This document shows, one piece after another, positions 1-6,587 of a DNA stretch of 17,047 bases (position 1 is its first letter; every line of letters starts with the position of its first letter). The notes under the pieces were generated by a model. The model was not told the origin of the DNA and ran no database searches. It saw nothing but the letters and a program-made list of their open reading frames with translations. A program made the translations under genes and the position numbers. Source of the stretch: an uncultured Rhodospirillales bacterium (GTDB lineage Bacteria > Pseudomonadota > Alphaproteobacteria > Acetobacterales > Acetobacteraceae); NCBI GenBank assembly GCA_903844785.1, contig CAIMVB010000199.1, forward strand, positions 1 through 17,047, given 5' to 3'.

Positions 1-908
1 AATGCCTTATATTCCGAACCAAACATCGGATTGAGCGGCATGAAGACCCGTGCGGCTTCGCGCTTGAATTCCTCACTCGCCAATGCCACGCGCGCTGCGG
101 CGACCAGCTTTTCGGTGACCTGCTGCGGCATATTGGGCGGGCCCAGAATCCCGCGGCTTGCGCCATGCACCAGATCAAAGCCCAACTCGCGAAAGGTCGG
201 GGTATCGGGCGCATCCGGCGCGCGCCGGGCGGCCGCTTGCGCCAGAATGCGAAGCTTGCCTTCGCGCACCAAAGGCAGCGCATCATAAACATTCAGCGCC
301 GCGACATCGAGATTCCCGCCCAGAAGCTGAGGCAAAAGCGGCGCAGTACCCGTGAAGGGCACGCTGATCATTTTTTGCAGCCCGGCCAATTCTTCGAAAT
401 GCAGCGCGAAAAGATGATCATCGCTGCCGATACCGGTATTGCCGCAGCTTAACTGCCCAGGCCGCGCCTTGGCTGCCGCCACCAGATCCTGCAAGGATTT
501 GAAAGGGCTTTCGGCGCGCACATAAAAGCAATTTGCATCTTCAACCACATTGCAGATGAAGGTGAAATCAAGCGGGCGATAGCGCACCTGACGTTCGATC
601 GGGAAGGCGTTATGCGCGGGGAAAGTGGTGGCACCCAGCGTATAGCCATCCCCCGCCGCATTGAAGGTCGCTTCCAGCCCAATCTGCCCCCCAGCGCCGG
701 GGCGGTTCAGCACAACAACGCGCATGCCCGGGATTTGTTGCGCGATCAGCGGCATTACCAGGCGTGTCATGGCATCCACACCGCCGCCCGCCGCGGCAAG
801 CACGATCACCTCCACCGGCCGTTCATTTGGCCAGGCGGTTTGCGCGGATAGGATCTTGGGGCTTGCCAGTAGGGGGCTGGCGGCCAGCAGGACACGACGC
901 GAAATCAT
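1..908 (-). CDS. Bug/TctC-family tripartite tricarboxylate transporter receptor, C-terminus cut by window edge
   Basis: A periplasmic solute-binding protein of the Bug (TctC) family, which captures small carboxylates for a TctAB-type membrane transporter. Reading frame runs from an ATG at 908 through 302 visible codons to the window edge; by comparison with the paralogue upstream, about 20 residues are missing. The N-terminus (MISRRVLLAASPLLAS) has an SRRVLL twin-arginine-like motif and a hydrophobic stretch, with likely cleavage after LSAQ. Family features in order are GGGVDAMTR, NRPGAGGQ, NAAGDGYTLG, GIGSDDHLF, FRELGFDL and GILGPP. The usual proline-rich PFPPGG loop near the N-terminus reads LAAAGGG here. 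GGAGG lies 6 bases before the ATG. Only 24 bases separate it from the upstream paralogue, so the two are probably cotranscribed. No TctA/TctB membrane subunits are in view. The family is secure; the ligand is unknown. Confidence 0.9.
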   Translation of the reverse strand, partial: MISRRVLLAASPLLASPKILSAQTAWPNERPVEVIVLAAAGGGVDAMTRLVMPLIAQQIPGMRVVVLNRPGAGGQIGLEATFNAAGDGYTLGATTFPAHNAFPIERQVRYRPLDFTFICNVVEDANCFYVRAESPFKSLQDLVAAAKARPGQLSCGNTGIGSDDHLFALHFEELAGLQKMISVPFTGTAPLLPQLLGGNLDVAALNVYDALPLVREGKLRILAQAAARRAPDAPDTPTFRELGFDLVHGASRGILGPPNMPQQVTEKLVAAARVALASEEFKREAARVFMPLNPMFGSEYKA

Positions 909-932
909 GTGGATCCTCCGATATTGTGCATT

Positions 933-1904
933 TCAACGCTTCCAGGGTCTGCGGGCGAAAAGGGCGCGTACCGCTTCGCCTTCCGCCAACACCATGGCGC
1001 GATATTCAGGCCCGACCAGAGGCCGGAGTGGTAGGGAAACCTTCTCGGCTTCCTGCGCGAAGCGGGGATCGGCCAAGGTTTCACGAAAGGCCGCTTCCAG
1101 TATCCGCACCATCTCTGCCGGCAGGCCGGGCGGGCCAACAATGCCGCGCGCGCTGCCGATCACCACATCAAAGCCCAATTCGCGGAAGGTTGGCACTTGC
1201 GCGGCTGCGGACCAGCGCGTGGGCGATGCCTGTGCCAGGCAGCGGATCCGCCCTTCACGCATAAGCACGATCCCTTCGCTCATGTTGAAGGAAGCGATAT
1301 CAACAGCGCCCGAAAGCAAATCCCGCTGCACTTGTGCCGTGCCGTTGAAGGGGGCGTGCAGCGCGCGGATATTGGCCGCTTCTTCCAAGCCCAGCAGCAC
1401 AAGATGATCATCCGAACCAACACCGGCGGCGCTGCCCACAGAAAGCGCTTCCGGCTTTTCGCGCAGGCGTGTGACCAGATCACCAAGGCTACGCAGTGGC
1501 GAATTGGCCAGCACCCAAAGCCCGCAGGGGTCATCTACGATATTGGCGATATAGCTGAATTCCTCGGCCTTCCAGCGCACCGGGCGTTCCAGCGGTAGTG
1601 TGGAGACATTGAGGCTACCTATGGTGCCAAGAGTATAGCCATCGGGCGCGGCATTGAAGATGGCTTCCATACCAAGCTGGCCCGAAGCGCCAGGGCGATT
1701 GCTGATGACAAAACGCACGCCGGGCAGGCGTGGTGTTACCTGATGCGTCGCGAAACGCGCCACCGCATCCACACCGCCACCAGGCGGGAAAGGGACAATA
1801 ACTTCTATCGCGCGGTCCTGGGGCCAGGCCGCCTTGGCTGACTTGACCCAGGGCATGGACAGCGCACCGCCACCCAAAATCACCGCTTGACGCCGTGTGA
1901 ACAT
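933..1904 (-). CDS. Bug/TctC-family tripartite tricarboxylate transporter receptor (323 aa)
   Basis: A full-length paralogue of the receptor downstream, of normal length for the family. The N-terminus MFTRRQAVILGGGALSM carries a twin-arginine-like TRRQAV motif followed by a hydrophobic segment and probable cleavage near KAA, suggesting periplasmic export. Family landmarks are VPFPPGGGVDA (ligand carboxylate loop), NRPGASGQLG, NAAPDGYTLG, GVGSDDHL, FRELGFDV and GIVGPPGLP. The start is supported by GGGAGGGG 6 or 7 bases upstream. It is the first gene of a two-receptor operon that diverges from the thioesterase/hydratase pair. Bug receptors are commonly amplified in beta- and alphaproteobacteria and often sit near catabolic genes rather than transporter genes. 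The ligand cannot be read from sequence. Confidence 0.93.
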   Translation of the reverse strand: MFTRRQAVILGGGALSMPWVKSAKAAWPQDRAIEVIVPFPPGGGVDAVARFATHQVTPRLPGVRFVISNRPGASGQLGMEAIFNAAPDGYTLGTIGSLNVSTLPLERPVRWKAEEFSYIANIVDDPCGLWVLANSPLRSLGDLVTRLREKPEALSVGSAAGVGSDDHLVLLGLEEAANIRALHAPFNGTAQVQRDLLSGAVDIASFNMSEGIVLMREGRIRCLAQASPTRWSAAAQVPTFRELGFDVVIGSARGIVGPPGLPAEMVRILEAAFRETLADPRFAQEAEKVSLPLRPLVGPEYRAMVLAEGEAVRALFARRPWKR

Positions 1905-1911
1905 GATTACC

Positions 1912-1916
1912 CCTCC
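1912..1916 (-). promoter_or_regulatory. Ribosome binding site of the full-length Bug receptor
   Basis: The minus strand reads GGAGG within GGGAGGGG, 7 bases before the ATG at 1904. This fixes the start of the receptor gene. Confidence 0.75.
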
Positions 1917-1935
1917 CGTGCTTTTCTTTAGGGTG

Positions 1936-1963
1936 ATGTTATCGTTTCAGGCGCCCGGAGCAA
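1936..1963 (-). promoter_or_regulatory. Possible sigma70-type promoter for the receptor operon
   Basis: Reading the minus strand, TTGCTC (1963-1958) and TAACAT (1941-1936) are separated by 16 bases and lie about 32 bases before the receptor start codon. The -35 box matches only 3 of 6 and the -10 box 4 of 6 consensus bases, so this is a candidate only. The 139-base region between the divergent genes must also hold a promoter for the thioesterase, which I could not identify. Confidence 0.3.
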
Positions 1964-2043
1964 GAAAATTCGCCCGAACGGTTTGCCTTACGCGCGGCGC
2001 CGTGCATGCTGGCGCAGGGCATTGGGGATATGGGGTGGGGCGT

Positions 2044-2490
2044 ATGGACGCAGCAACACGGGCGGAGTTTCAGGTGGCAGGCGATTGGGCCATGGCGCGG
2101 CGGCATCGCATTCGCTGGATCCAATGCGACATCTACGCCCATATCAACCATGCCGCTTATCTTACGATGTTTGAGGATATGCGTATTGATTGGTGGCTTG
2201 CCTCTGGCGGGCGCTTTGGGGCGGATGCGGAAGGCCCGGTGGTGGCTTCGCTTGAAGCGAAATACCTGAGGCCTGGGCATTTCAATGAGGATGTGCTGCT
2301 GACCGTGCGCGCGGTTAGCTTCCGGCGCAGTTCCTTCATTCATGAATACGGGCTGTGGCGCGATGGGCTTTTATGTTCCGCGCGCGCGGTGTGCGTGATT
2401 GTGAACAACGCCACCGGCGCCAAGGCGCCAATTTCGCCGGCGCTGCGTGATTTGATGCTCAGCCGCGATGGCGCGGTGCAGGAAGGCTGA
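2044..2490 (+). CDS. Hot-dog-fold acyl-CoA thioesterase, 4HBT/YbgC type
   Basis: A predicted cytoplasmic thioesterase that hydrolyses an acyl-CoA to the acid and CoA. With this start the protein is 148 residues. The 4-hydroxybenzoyl-CoA thioesterase/YbgC signature is residues 28-40, CDIYAHINHAAYL, followed by MFEDMRIDW; D29 corresponds to the family's catalytic aspartate, and H33 and N35 to the conserved HxN pair. The central KYLRPGHFNEDVLLTV strand region also fits the fold. The frame stays open upstream to 1897, but that extension has no homologous features. An alternative start at 2092 (MARRHRIRW) would give 132 residues, also normal for the family. It lies 21 bases before the enoyl-CoA hydratase gene, so the two probably form an operon acting on acyl-CoA intermediates. 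The substrate is unknown. Confidence 0.85.
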   Translation: MDAATRAEFQVAGDWAMARRHRIRWIQCDIYAHINHAAYLTMFEDMRIDWWLASGGRFGADAEGPVVASLEAKYLRPGHFNEDVLLTVRAVSFRRSSFIHEYGLWRDGLLCSARAVCVIVNNATGAKAPISPALRDLMLSRDGAVQEG

Positions 2491-2500
2491 ACGAACATAA

Positions 2501-2506
2501 GGGAGG
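2501..2506 (+). promoter_or_regulatory. Ribosome binding site of the enoyl-CoA hydratase
   Basis: GGGAGG lies 5 bases before the ATG at 2512, in the 21-base gap after the thioesterase stop. It settles the hydratase start. Confidence 0.8.
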
Positions 2507-2511
2507 ACACA

Positions 2512-3288
2512 ATGCCCCATCACTATTGCGAAGTCCGCGATGAAGGCCGCTTGCGCATTGTCACGCTGAACCGGCCAGAGGTGATGAATGCGCTGCACAC
2601 GGATGCGAATGAAGAACTTGAAGCAGTATGGGATGATTTCGCCGCTAACCCCGATCTTTGGGTTGGCATTGTCACCGGCGCGGGGGATCGTGCCTTTTCC
2701 GCCGGCAATGATTTGAAGGTGCAGGCCGCCGGCAAGCGCCGCCCCATGCCGCCTTCCGGCTTTGCCGGCCTTACCAGCCGTTTCGATCTGGAAAAGCCCG
2801 TGATCGCGGCGGTGAATGGCATTGCCATGGGGGGCGGTTTTGAAATCGCCTTGGCGTGCGATCTGATCATTGCGGCTGAGAACGCGATCTTCGCGCTGCC
2901 TGAACCGCGTGTTGGCTTGGTCGCGGGCGCGGGTGGGCTACATCGGCTGCCGCGCGCCATTGGCCCGAAGCAGGCACTTGGCATGATCCTCACCGGGCGG
3001 CGCGTCACCGCCGCCGAAGGTCAGACCCTTGGCTTTGTGAATGAAGTCGTGCCGCCAGGCGAGGCTTTGGCGGCGGCCAAGCGCTGGGCCGCGCTGATCC
3101 TGGAATGCTCTCCGCTTGCGGTGCGCGCTTCCAAACAGGCGGTTTATGCCGGGCTTGACGAGGAAAGCCTCGCGAAGGCCATTGGCACCATGTACCCGGC
3201 GCAGGCGCGCAATCGCGATAGCCAGGATTACATCGAAGGGCCAAAGGCTTTCGCGGAAAAGCGCAAGCCGAATTGGCGGAATACGTAG
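2512..3288 (+). CDS. Enoyl-CoA hydratase/isomerase family protein, CaiD-like
   Basis: A 258-residue crotonase-fold enzyme expected to hydrate or dehydrate an enoyl-CoA. Oxyanion-hole segments are AFSAGNDLK (61-69) and AMGGGFE (105-111). Both catalytic glutamates of true hydratases are present: E111 (GGGFE) and E131 (ALPE), spaced 20 residues apart as E144 and E164 are in rat mitochondrial enoyl-CoA hydratase. The C-terminus IEGPKAFAEKRKPNW closely resembles that of carnitinyl-CoA dehydratase CaiD, as does the ALPEPRVGLVAGAGGLHRLP stretch. Carnitine use is not implied: no CaiA, CaiC or CaiT is visible, although CaiB-family proteins occur about 10 kb away. It follows the thioesterase on the same strand and converges on the denD-like gene with a 4-base gap. 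Confidence 0.93.
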   Translation: MPHHYCEVRDEGRLRIVTLNRPEVMNALHTDANEELEAVWDDFAANPDLWVGIVTGAGDRAFSAGNDLKVQAAGKRRPMPPSGFAGLTSRFDLEKPVIAAVNGIAMGGGFEIALACDLIIAAENAIFALPEPRVGLVAGAGGLHRLPRAIGPKQALGMILTGRRVTAAEGQTLGFVNEVVPPGEALAAAKRWAALILECSPLAVRASKQAVYAGLDEESLAKAIGTMYPAQARNRDSQDYIEGPKAFAEKRKPNWRNT

Positions 3289-3292
3289 CCCC

Positions 3293-4276
3293 TTACATCC
3301 CGCGTTCGGCTTTCGTCGCCGCCAGATCATCCTCGATGAAACCTTGGATGATCGCTTCCATCGGTTCCTGTTCCTTGAAGCCAAGGCGGCGCGCGCGTGT
3401 GGCGGCAAAGGCGCCGGGCCAGCCCTGCACGATGTCAAACACTTCCTTGTCGAAGACAAAGCCAACCTTCTCCCGCGCTGCCTTGCCCGCCACCTGTTCC
3501 AGCGCACCCAGGATTTTCGCCACCGTCAGGCTGCGCCCTGGCGGGTTGATGCCGCGGTCAAGGCCAAGCGGCGCGGTATCCATCGCGGCTGCGTGCAAAA
3601 ACCATTCAATGGTTGCGCGCGGGGAACATATCCACACCGCGAAATCATCCGGCACCGGACAATTGGTCTCAAGCCCCAGCAAGGGTTCCCGCACAATGGC
3701 GGAAACGAAGGATGACGCGGCCTTATTGGGCCGGCCCGGGCGCACCATCACGGTTGGCAGGCGGAGGTTCACCGCATCCAGGAAGCCGCGACGAGACGCA
3801 TCATGCAGCAGCAATTCGCCAATCGCCTTTTGCGCGCCATAGGAATTGGTCGGGATTTGGCGCCCATCATCCGGCACCACCGCATCCTGCCCGCCACCGA
3901 AGGATGCGACGGAAGACGTGAAAATGACGCGCGGCCTGGTGCCCAGCGCGCGGCAGGCCGCCAGTACCGCCAGCGTACCATGCAGATTGACCTTCATGCC
4001 CAGATCGAAATCCGCTTCCGCCGCCGCACTCACCACCGCGGCGAGGTGAAATACCACCTCGGTCCCCGCCGGGATGGCGGCGGCAACGGCGGTGGGGTCA
4101 GCGACATCGCCGCCAAGGCAGGTGACGGGAAACGGGGCCGCCGGGGCGCTGGGCGCCGTAATGTCAAATAGCGTCAGGCCAGTGATGGCCCGCCCGCCCA
4201 AGGCGCCATCCTTGACCAGCCGTGCGGCCAATTTCCGCCCCAGAAACCCTGCCCCGCCCAGAATGGTGATCCGCAT
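3293..4276 (-). CDS. denD: D-erythronate dehydrogenase-like NAD-dependent SDR oxidoreductase
   Basis: A 327-residue extended short-chain dehydrogenase/epimerase-type enzyme. The Rossmann dinucleotide motif GGAGFLG occupies residues 7-13, the HLAAVVS segment follows at 77-83, and the catalytic residues are in TSS (120-122) and Y146xxxK150 (SYGAQKA). The run LRLPTVMVRPGRPN (171-184) followed by AASSF and IVREPL is characteristic of DenD, which oxidises D-erythronate at C2 in C4 sugar-acid breakdown. The partner genes of that pathway (otnC, otnI, kinase) are not in the window, so substrate assignment is by resemblance only. AAGGAGAGG precedes the start. It diverges from the ammonia-lyase gene across 63 bases, and a shared regulatory region is likely. 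Confidence 0.8.
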   Translation of the reverse strand: MRITILGGAGFLGRKLAARLVKDGALGGRAITGLTLFDITAPSAPAAPFPVTCLGGDVADPTAVAAAIPAGTEVVFHLAAVVSAAAEADFDLGMKVNLHGTLAVLAACRALGTRPRVIFTSSVASFGGGQDAVVPDDGRQIPTNSYGAQKAIGELLLHDASRRGFLDAVNLRLPTVMVRPGRPNKAASSFVSAIVREPLLGLETNCPVPDDFAVWICSPRATIEWFLHAAAMDTAPLGLDRGINPPGRSLTVAKILGALEQVAGKAAREKVGFVFDKEVFDIVQGWPGAFAATRARRLGFKEQEPMEAIIQGFIEDDLAATKAERGM

Positions 4277-4339
4277 CGGTTATCCTCTCCTTGATACGCA
4301 AGGTTTGGCGCGCGGCGCGGATCGGCGCAATATGGGGGA

Positions 4340-5500
4340 ATGATCGAAAAGCGTCCCTTCCGATGTTTACTGAACCGCGGCCATGGCGTGCCGGGCATCG
4401 CGGTCCTTCCCGAAGGCGGCTATGCCCGCGCCAAGGCGGAAATCACCACCTGGCCGGGCTATGCGCCAACACCCTTGGTCGCCTTGCCCGAAATCGCGGC
4501 CGCCACCGGCATTGCCAGCGTGCATTACAAGGATGAAGCCGCACGCTTCGGCCTCGCTTCCTTCAAGGCGCTGGGCGGTGCTTATGCGGTGATGCGTGTG
4601 CTGCAAGCGGAACTCGCCAAGCGCGATGTGGCACGGGAAGCCACCAGCGCTGATCTGATCGCCGGCACCTATAAGGAAGCCACCGGCAAGATCACGGTCT
4701 GTTGCGCCACAGATGGCAATCATGGGCGATCTGTCGCCTGGGGCGCTGAGCGCTTCGGCGCGGCTTGCGTGATTTTCGTGCATGAAACGGTCAGCCAAGG
4801 TCGGCGCGATGCGATCGCCAAATATGGCGCGGCCATTCGCGTGGTGCCGGGCAATTACGATGATGCGGTGCGCGAAGCGCAGAAACAGGCCGAGGCGAAT
4901 GCCTGGTTCGTCGTCTCCGACACGTCATATCCCGGTTATACGGAAGTGCCGCGCGATGTGATGCAGGGTTATCGCCTGATGGCGGATGAGGCTGCAGACC
5001 AGATCGGCACCGCCCCCACGCATGTGTTCATCCAAGGCGGTGTTGGCGGCGTGGCGGCGGCGGTTTCCGTTCAGATGCGCGCGCGTTTCGGCGCCGGCGT
5101 GAAATTGATTGTCGCCGAACCCGACAAGGCCGATTGCCTGTTGGCGAGTGCGGAAGCTGGCAAGCCCGTTACCGTTCCGGGGGATTTGGATACGCTGATG
5201 GCCGGCCTCGCCTGCGGGGAGCCTTCCTTGCTCGCATGGCAGGAATTGGAACGCGGCGCCTATGCCTTCATCTCGTTGCCCGATGAAAGCGCGGTGGAAT
5301 GCATGAAGCTGTTGGCGCGGCGCACGCCGCCCGTGGTGGCGGGGGAAAGCGCGGTGGCGGGTTTGGCGGGGCTATTGCTGGCCGCGCAGGAACCTTATGC
5401 GCTCGCGGCGCTTGGCCTTGGGCCTGATAGCCGCGTGCTGCTGTTCGGCACGGAAGGCGCGACCGATCCGGAGGTTTATGACCGGCTTGTGAAGGGATGA
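4340..5500 (+). CDS. dpaL: Diaminopropionate ammonia-lyase family PLP enzyme
   Basis: A 386-residue fold-type II PLP enzyme. Characterised members convert D- or L-2,3-diaminopropionate to pyruvate and ammonia, and some also act on D-serine. The PLP lysine is K76 in SFKALGGAYA. The TDGNHGR motif holds D125, and D194 lies in SDTSYPGYTEVP; their 69-residue spacing equals that of the two catalytic aspartates of E. coli YgeX (D120 and D189 as I recall). VEPDKADCLL in YgeX-like form is present as AEPDKADCLL, with LMAGLACGEPS and GESAVAGL further on. The GGGGGA just before the ATG is unusually close for a Shine-Dalgarno site, so an alternative non-ATG start cannot be excluded. It converges on grxC with a 6-base gap. 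Confidence 0.85.
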   Translation: MIEKRPFRCLLNRGHGVPGIAVLPEGGYARAKAEITTWPGYAPTPLVALPEIAAATGIASVHYKDEAARFGLASFKALGGAYAVMRVLQAELAKRDVAREATSADLIAGTYKEATGKITVCCATDGNHGRSVAWGAERFGAACVIFVHETVSQGRRDAIAKYGAAIRVVPGNYDDAVREAQKQAEANAWFVVSDTSYPGYTEVPRDVMQGYRLMADEAADQIGTAPTHVFIQGGVGGVAAAVSVQMRARFGAGVKLIVAEPDKADCLLASAEAGKPVTVPGDLDTLMAGLACGEPSLLAWQELERGAYAFISLPDESAVECMKLLARRTPPVVAGESAVAGLAGLLLAAQEPYALAALGLGPDSRVLLFGTEGATDPEVYDRLVKG

Positions 5501-5506
5501 CTCAGG

Positions 5507-5764
5507 TCAGCCCGCCAGCAGCGCATCCAGCTTGCCGGCGCGGTCCAGAGCGACAAGGTCATCCGAACCGCCGATGGATTGGCCGATGATGAAGATTTGC
5601 GGCACGGAGGTGCGCCCGCCAGAATTTTCGATAGCGCGGCGCCGAGCGTCCGAGCCATGCGGCGCGTCATATTCCTGAAAGGACACGCCCTTCTTTTCCA
5701 GCAGCGCCTTGGCGCGGTCGCAATAGGGACAGAAATAGGTGGTGTAGATTTCGATCTTGGCCAT
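5507..5764 (-). CDS. grxC: Glutaredoxin 3
   Basis: An 85-residue monothiol/dithiol exchange protein that uses glutathione to reduce disulfides in the cytoplasm. The CPYC active site is residues 12-15, the cis-proline loop is TSVP (52-55), and the glutathione-binding GGSDDL is at 65-70. Length is normal for GrxC. The open frame extends 40 codons upstream into comF, but that extension is not glutaredoxin-like, and MAKIEIYTT is the typical start. It is last in the operon, 31 bases after comF. No clear Shine-Dalgarno site precedes it; a small inverted repeat sits there instead. Confidence 0.95.
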   Translation of the reverse strand: MAKIEIYTTYFCPYCDRAKALLEKKGVSFQEYDAPHGSDARRRAIENSGGRTSVPQIFIIGQSIGGSDDLVALDRAGKLDALLAG

Positions 5765-5766
5765 GG

Positions 5767-5780
5767 CGCCAAGATTGGCG
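5767..5780 (-). repeat. Short inverted repeat abutting the grxC start codon
   Basis: CGCCAAGATTGGCG is a 6-base inverted repeat with a 2-base centre (realistically a 5-bp stem with a 4-base loop). It occupies the position where a ribosome binding site would be expected, two bases upstream of the grxC ATG. It may form a small hairpin in the mRNA between comF and grxC. Any regulatory role is speculative. Confidence 0.4.
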
Positions 5781-5795
5781 TGATGTTGCGTTCGG

Positions 5796-6587
5796 TCAAG
5801 CGCTACGCAAACGCGGGTCTGGCACCCGCGCCGCCGCCAGCACCTCCACCCGCGCCGCGCCAGCGGCAAGCAGGGCGTGCGCACAGGCTTCCGCCGTGGC
5901 GCCAGAGGTCACGACATCATCCACCAACAACACGCGCTTCCCCGCAACCAGAACCGGGCGGGCGACGCTAAAGGCGTCCGCCACCAGGGCCGCGCGCTCT
6001 GCCGCGCCCTTATCGCCCAAAGGCATTGTGGCGCGGGAGCGGCGGAGCAAATCCGGCACCACACGCCGGCCAGAAAGCCGCCCGAGCCGTTGCGCGAGCA
6101 GCGCCGCCTGATCATAGCGCCGCGCCACCAAGCGCCGCCAATGCGCTGGCACCGGGGCAAGCAGATCGGCATCGGCCAACATCTCGGCCCCCGCGCGGGC
6201 CATAAAGCGCGCCAAGGGCCCGGCCATTTCGGTGCGGTCCGCATGCTTGAAGGGCAGGATCAAGCGCTTCGCCCCTTCATCATAGCGCAGCGCCGCGCGG
6301 GCCTTGGTGAAACCTGGCGCGCGGTTCAGGCAAGGCGCGCAGGAAAGCGCGCCTTCCGGGGCGCGCTCCGCCTCGCCATCATGCGCGAAGGGCACGCCGC
6401 AGCGGGCGCAAAGCGGCGCGGTGATGGGCGTGAAAGCGTTGAAACAGGTGGCGCAGAAGCTCCCCTGCTTTTCGACCTCAGCCTCACAGGTCAGGCAATG
6501 CGGCGGCAGCAGGATATCAAGAAGTTTCTCCGGCGCCCGGCCAAAACCGCTTTTCAATCGGTTCAGCAAGGCGCCGGAAGCGCGCAT
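5796..6587 (-). CDS. comF: ComF family protein (zinc-ribbon plus phosphoribosyltransferase)
   Basis: A 263-residue ComF homologue, a family linked to DNA uptake and natural transformation. The N-terminal part has four CxxC pairs (C31/C34, C45/C48, C60/C63, C83/C86) consistent with zinc binding. The signature PVPAHWRRLVARRYDQAALL starts at residue 145, and the phosphoribosyltransferase PRPP loop VLLVDDVVTSGAT is 219-231. Its ATG directly follows the TGA of the rhodanese gene (TGAATG), so it is probably translationally coupled. Downstream is grxC; comF next to grxC is a gene order I recall from other alphaproteobacteria. The enzymatic activity of ComF proteins is not well defined. Confidence 0.92.
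   Translation of the reverse strand: MRASGALLNRLKSGFGRAPEKLLDILLPPHCLTCEAEVEKQGSFCATCFNAFTPITAPLCARCGVPFAHDGEAERAPEGALSCAPCLNRAPGFTKARAALRYDEGAKRLILPFKHADRTEMAGPLARFMARAGAEMLADADLLAPVPAHWRRLVARRYDQAALLAQRLGRLSGRRVVPDLLRRSRATMPLGDKGAAERAALVADAFSVARPVLVAGKRVLLVDDVVTSGATAEACAHALLAAGAARVEVLAAARVPDPRLRSA

Noticed and set aside
661..1407. Long plus-strand open frame (248 codons) opposite the Bug receptors
   Set aside because: It runs antisense through both receptor genes and encodes an arginine/serine/alanine-rich product with no domain; a high-GC shadow frame.
1897..2043. N-terminal extension of the thioesterase to 1897
   Set aside because: It would overlap the divergent receptor start and its ribosome site, and the added 49 residues have no thioesterase features.
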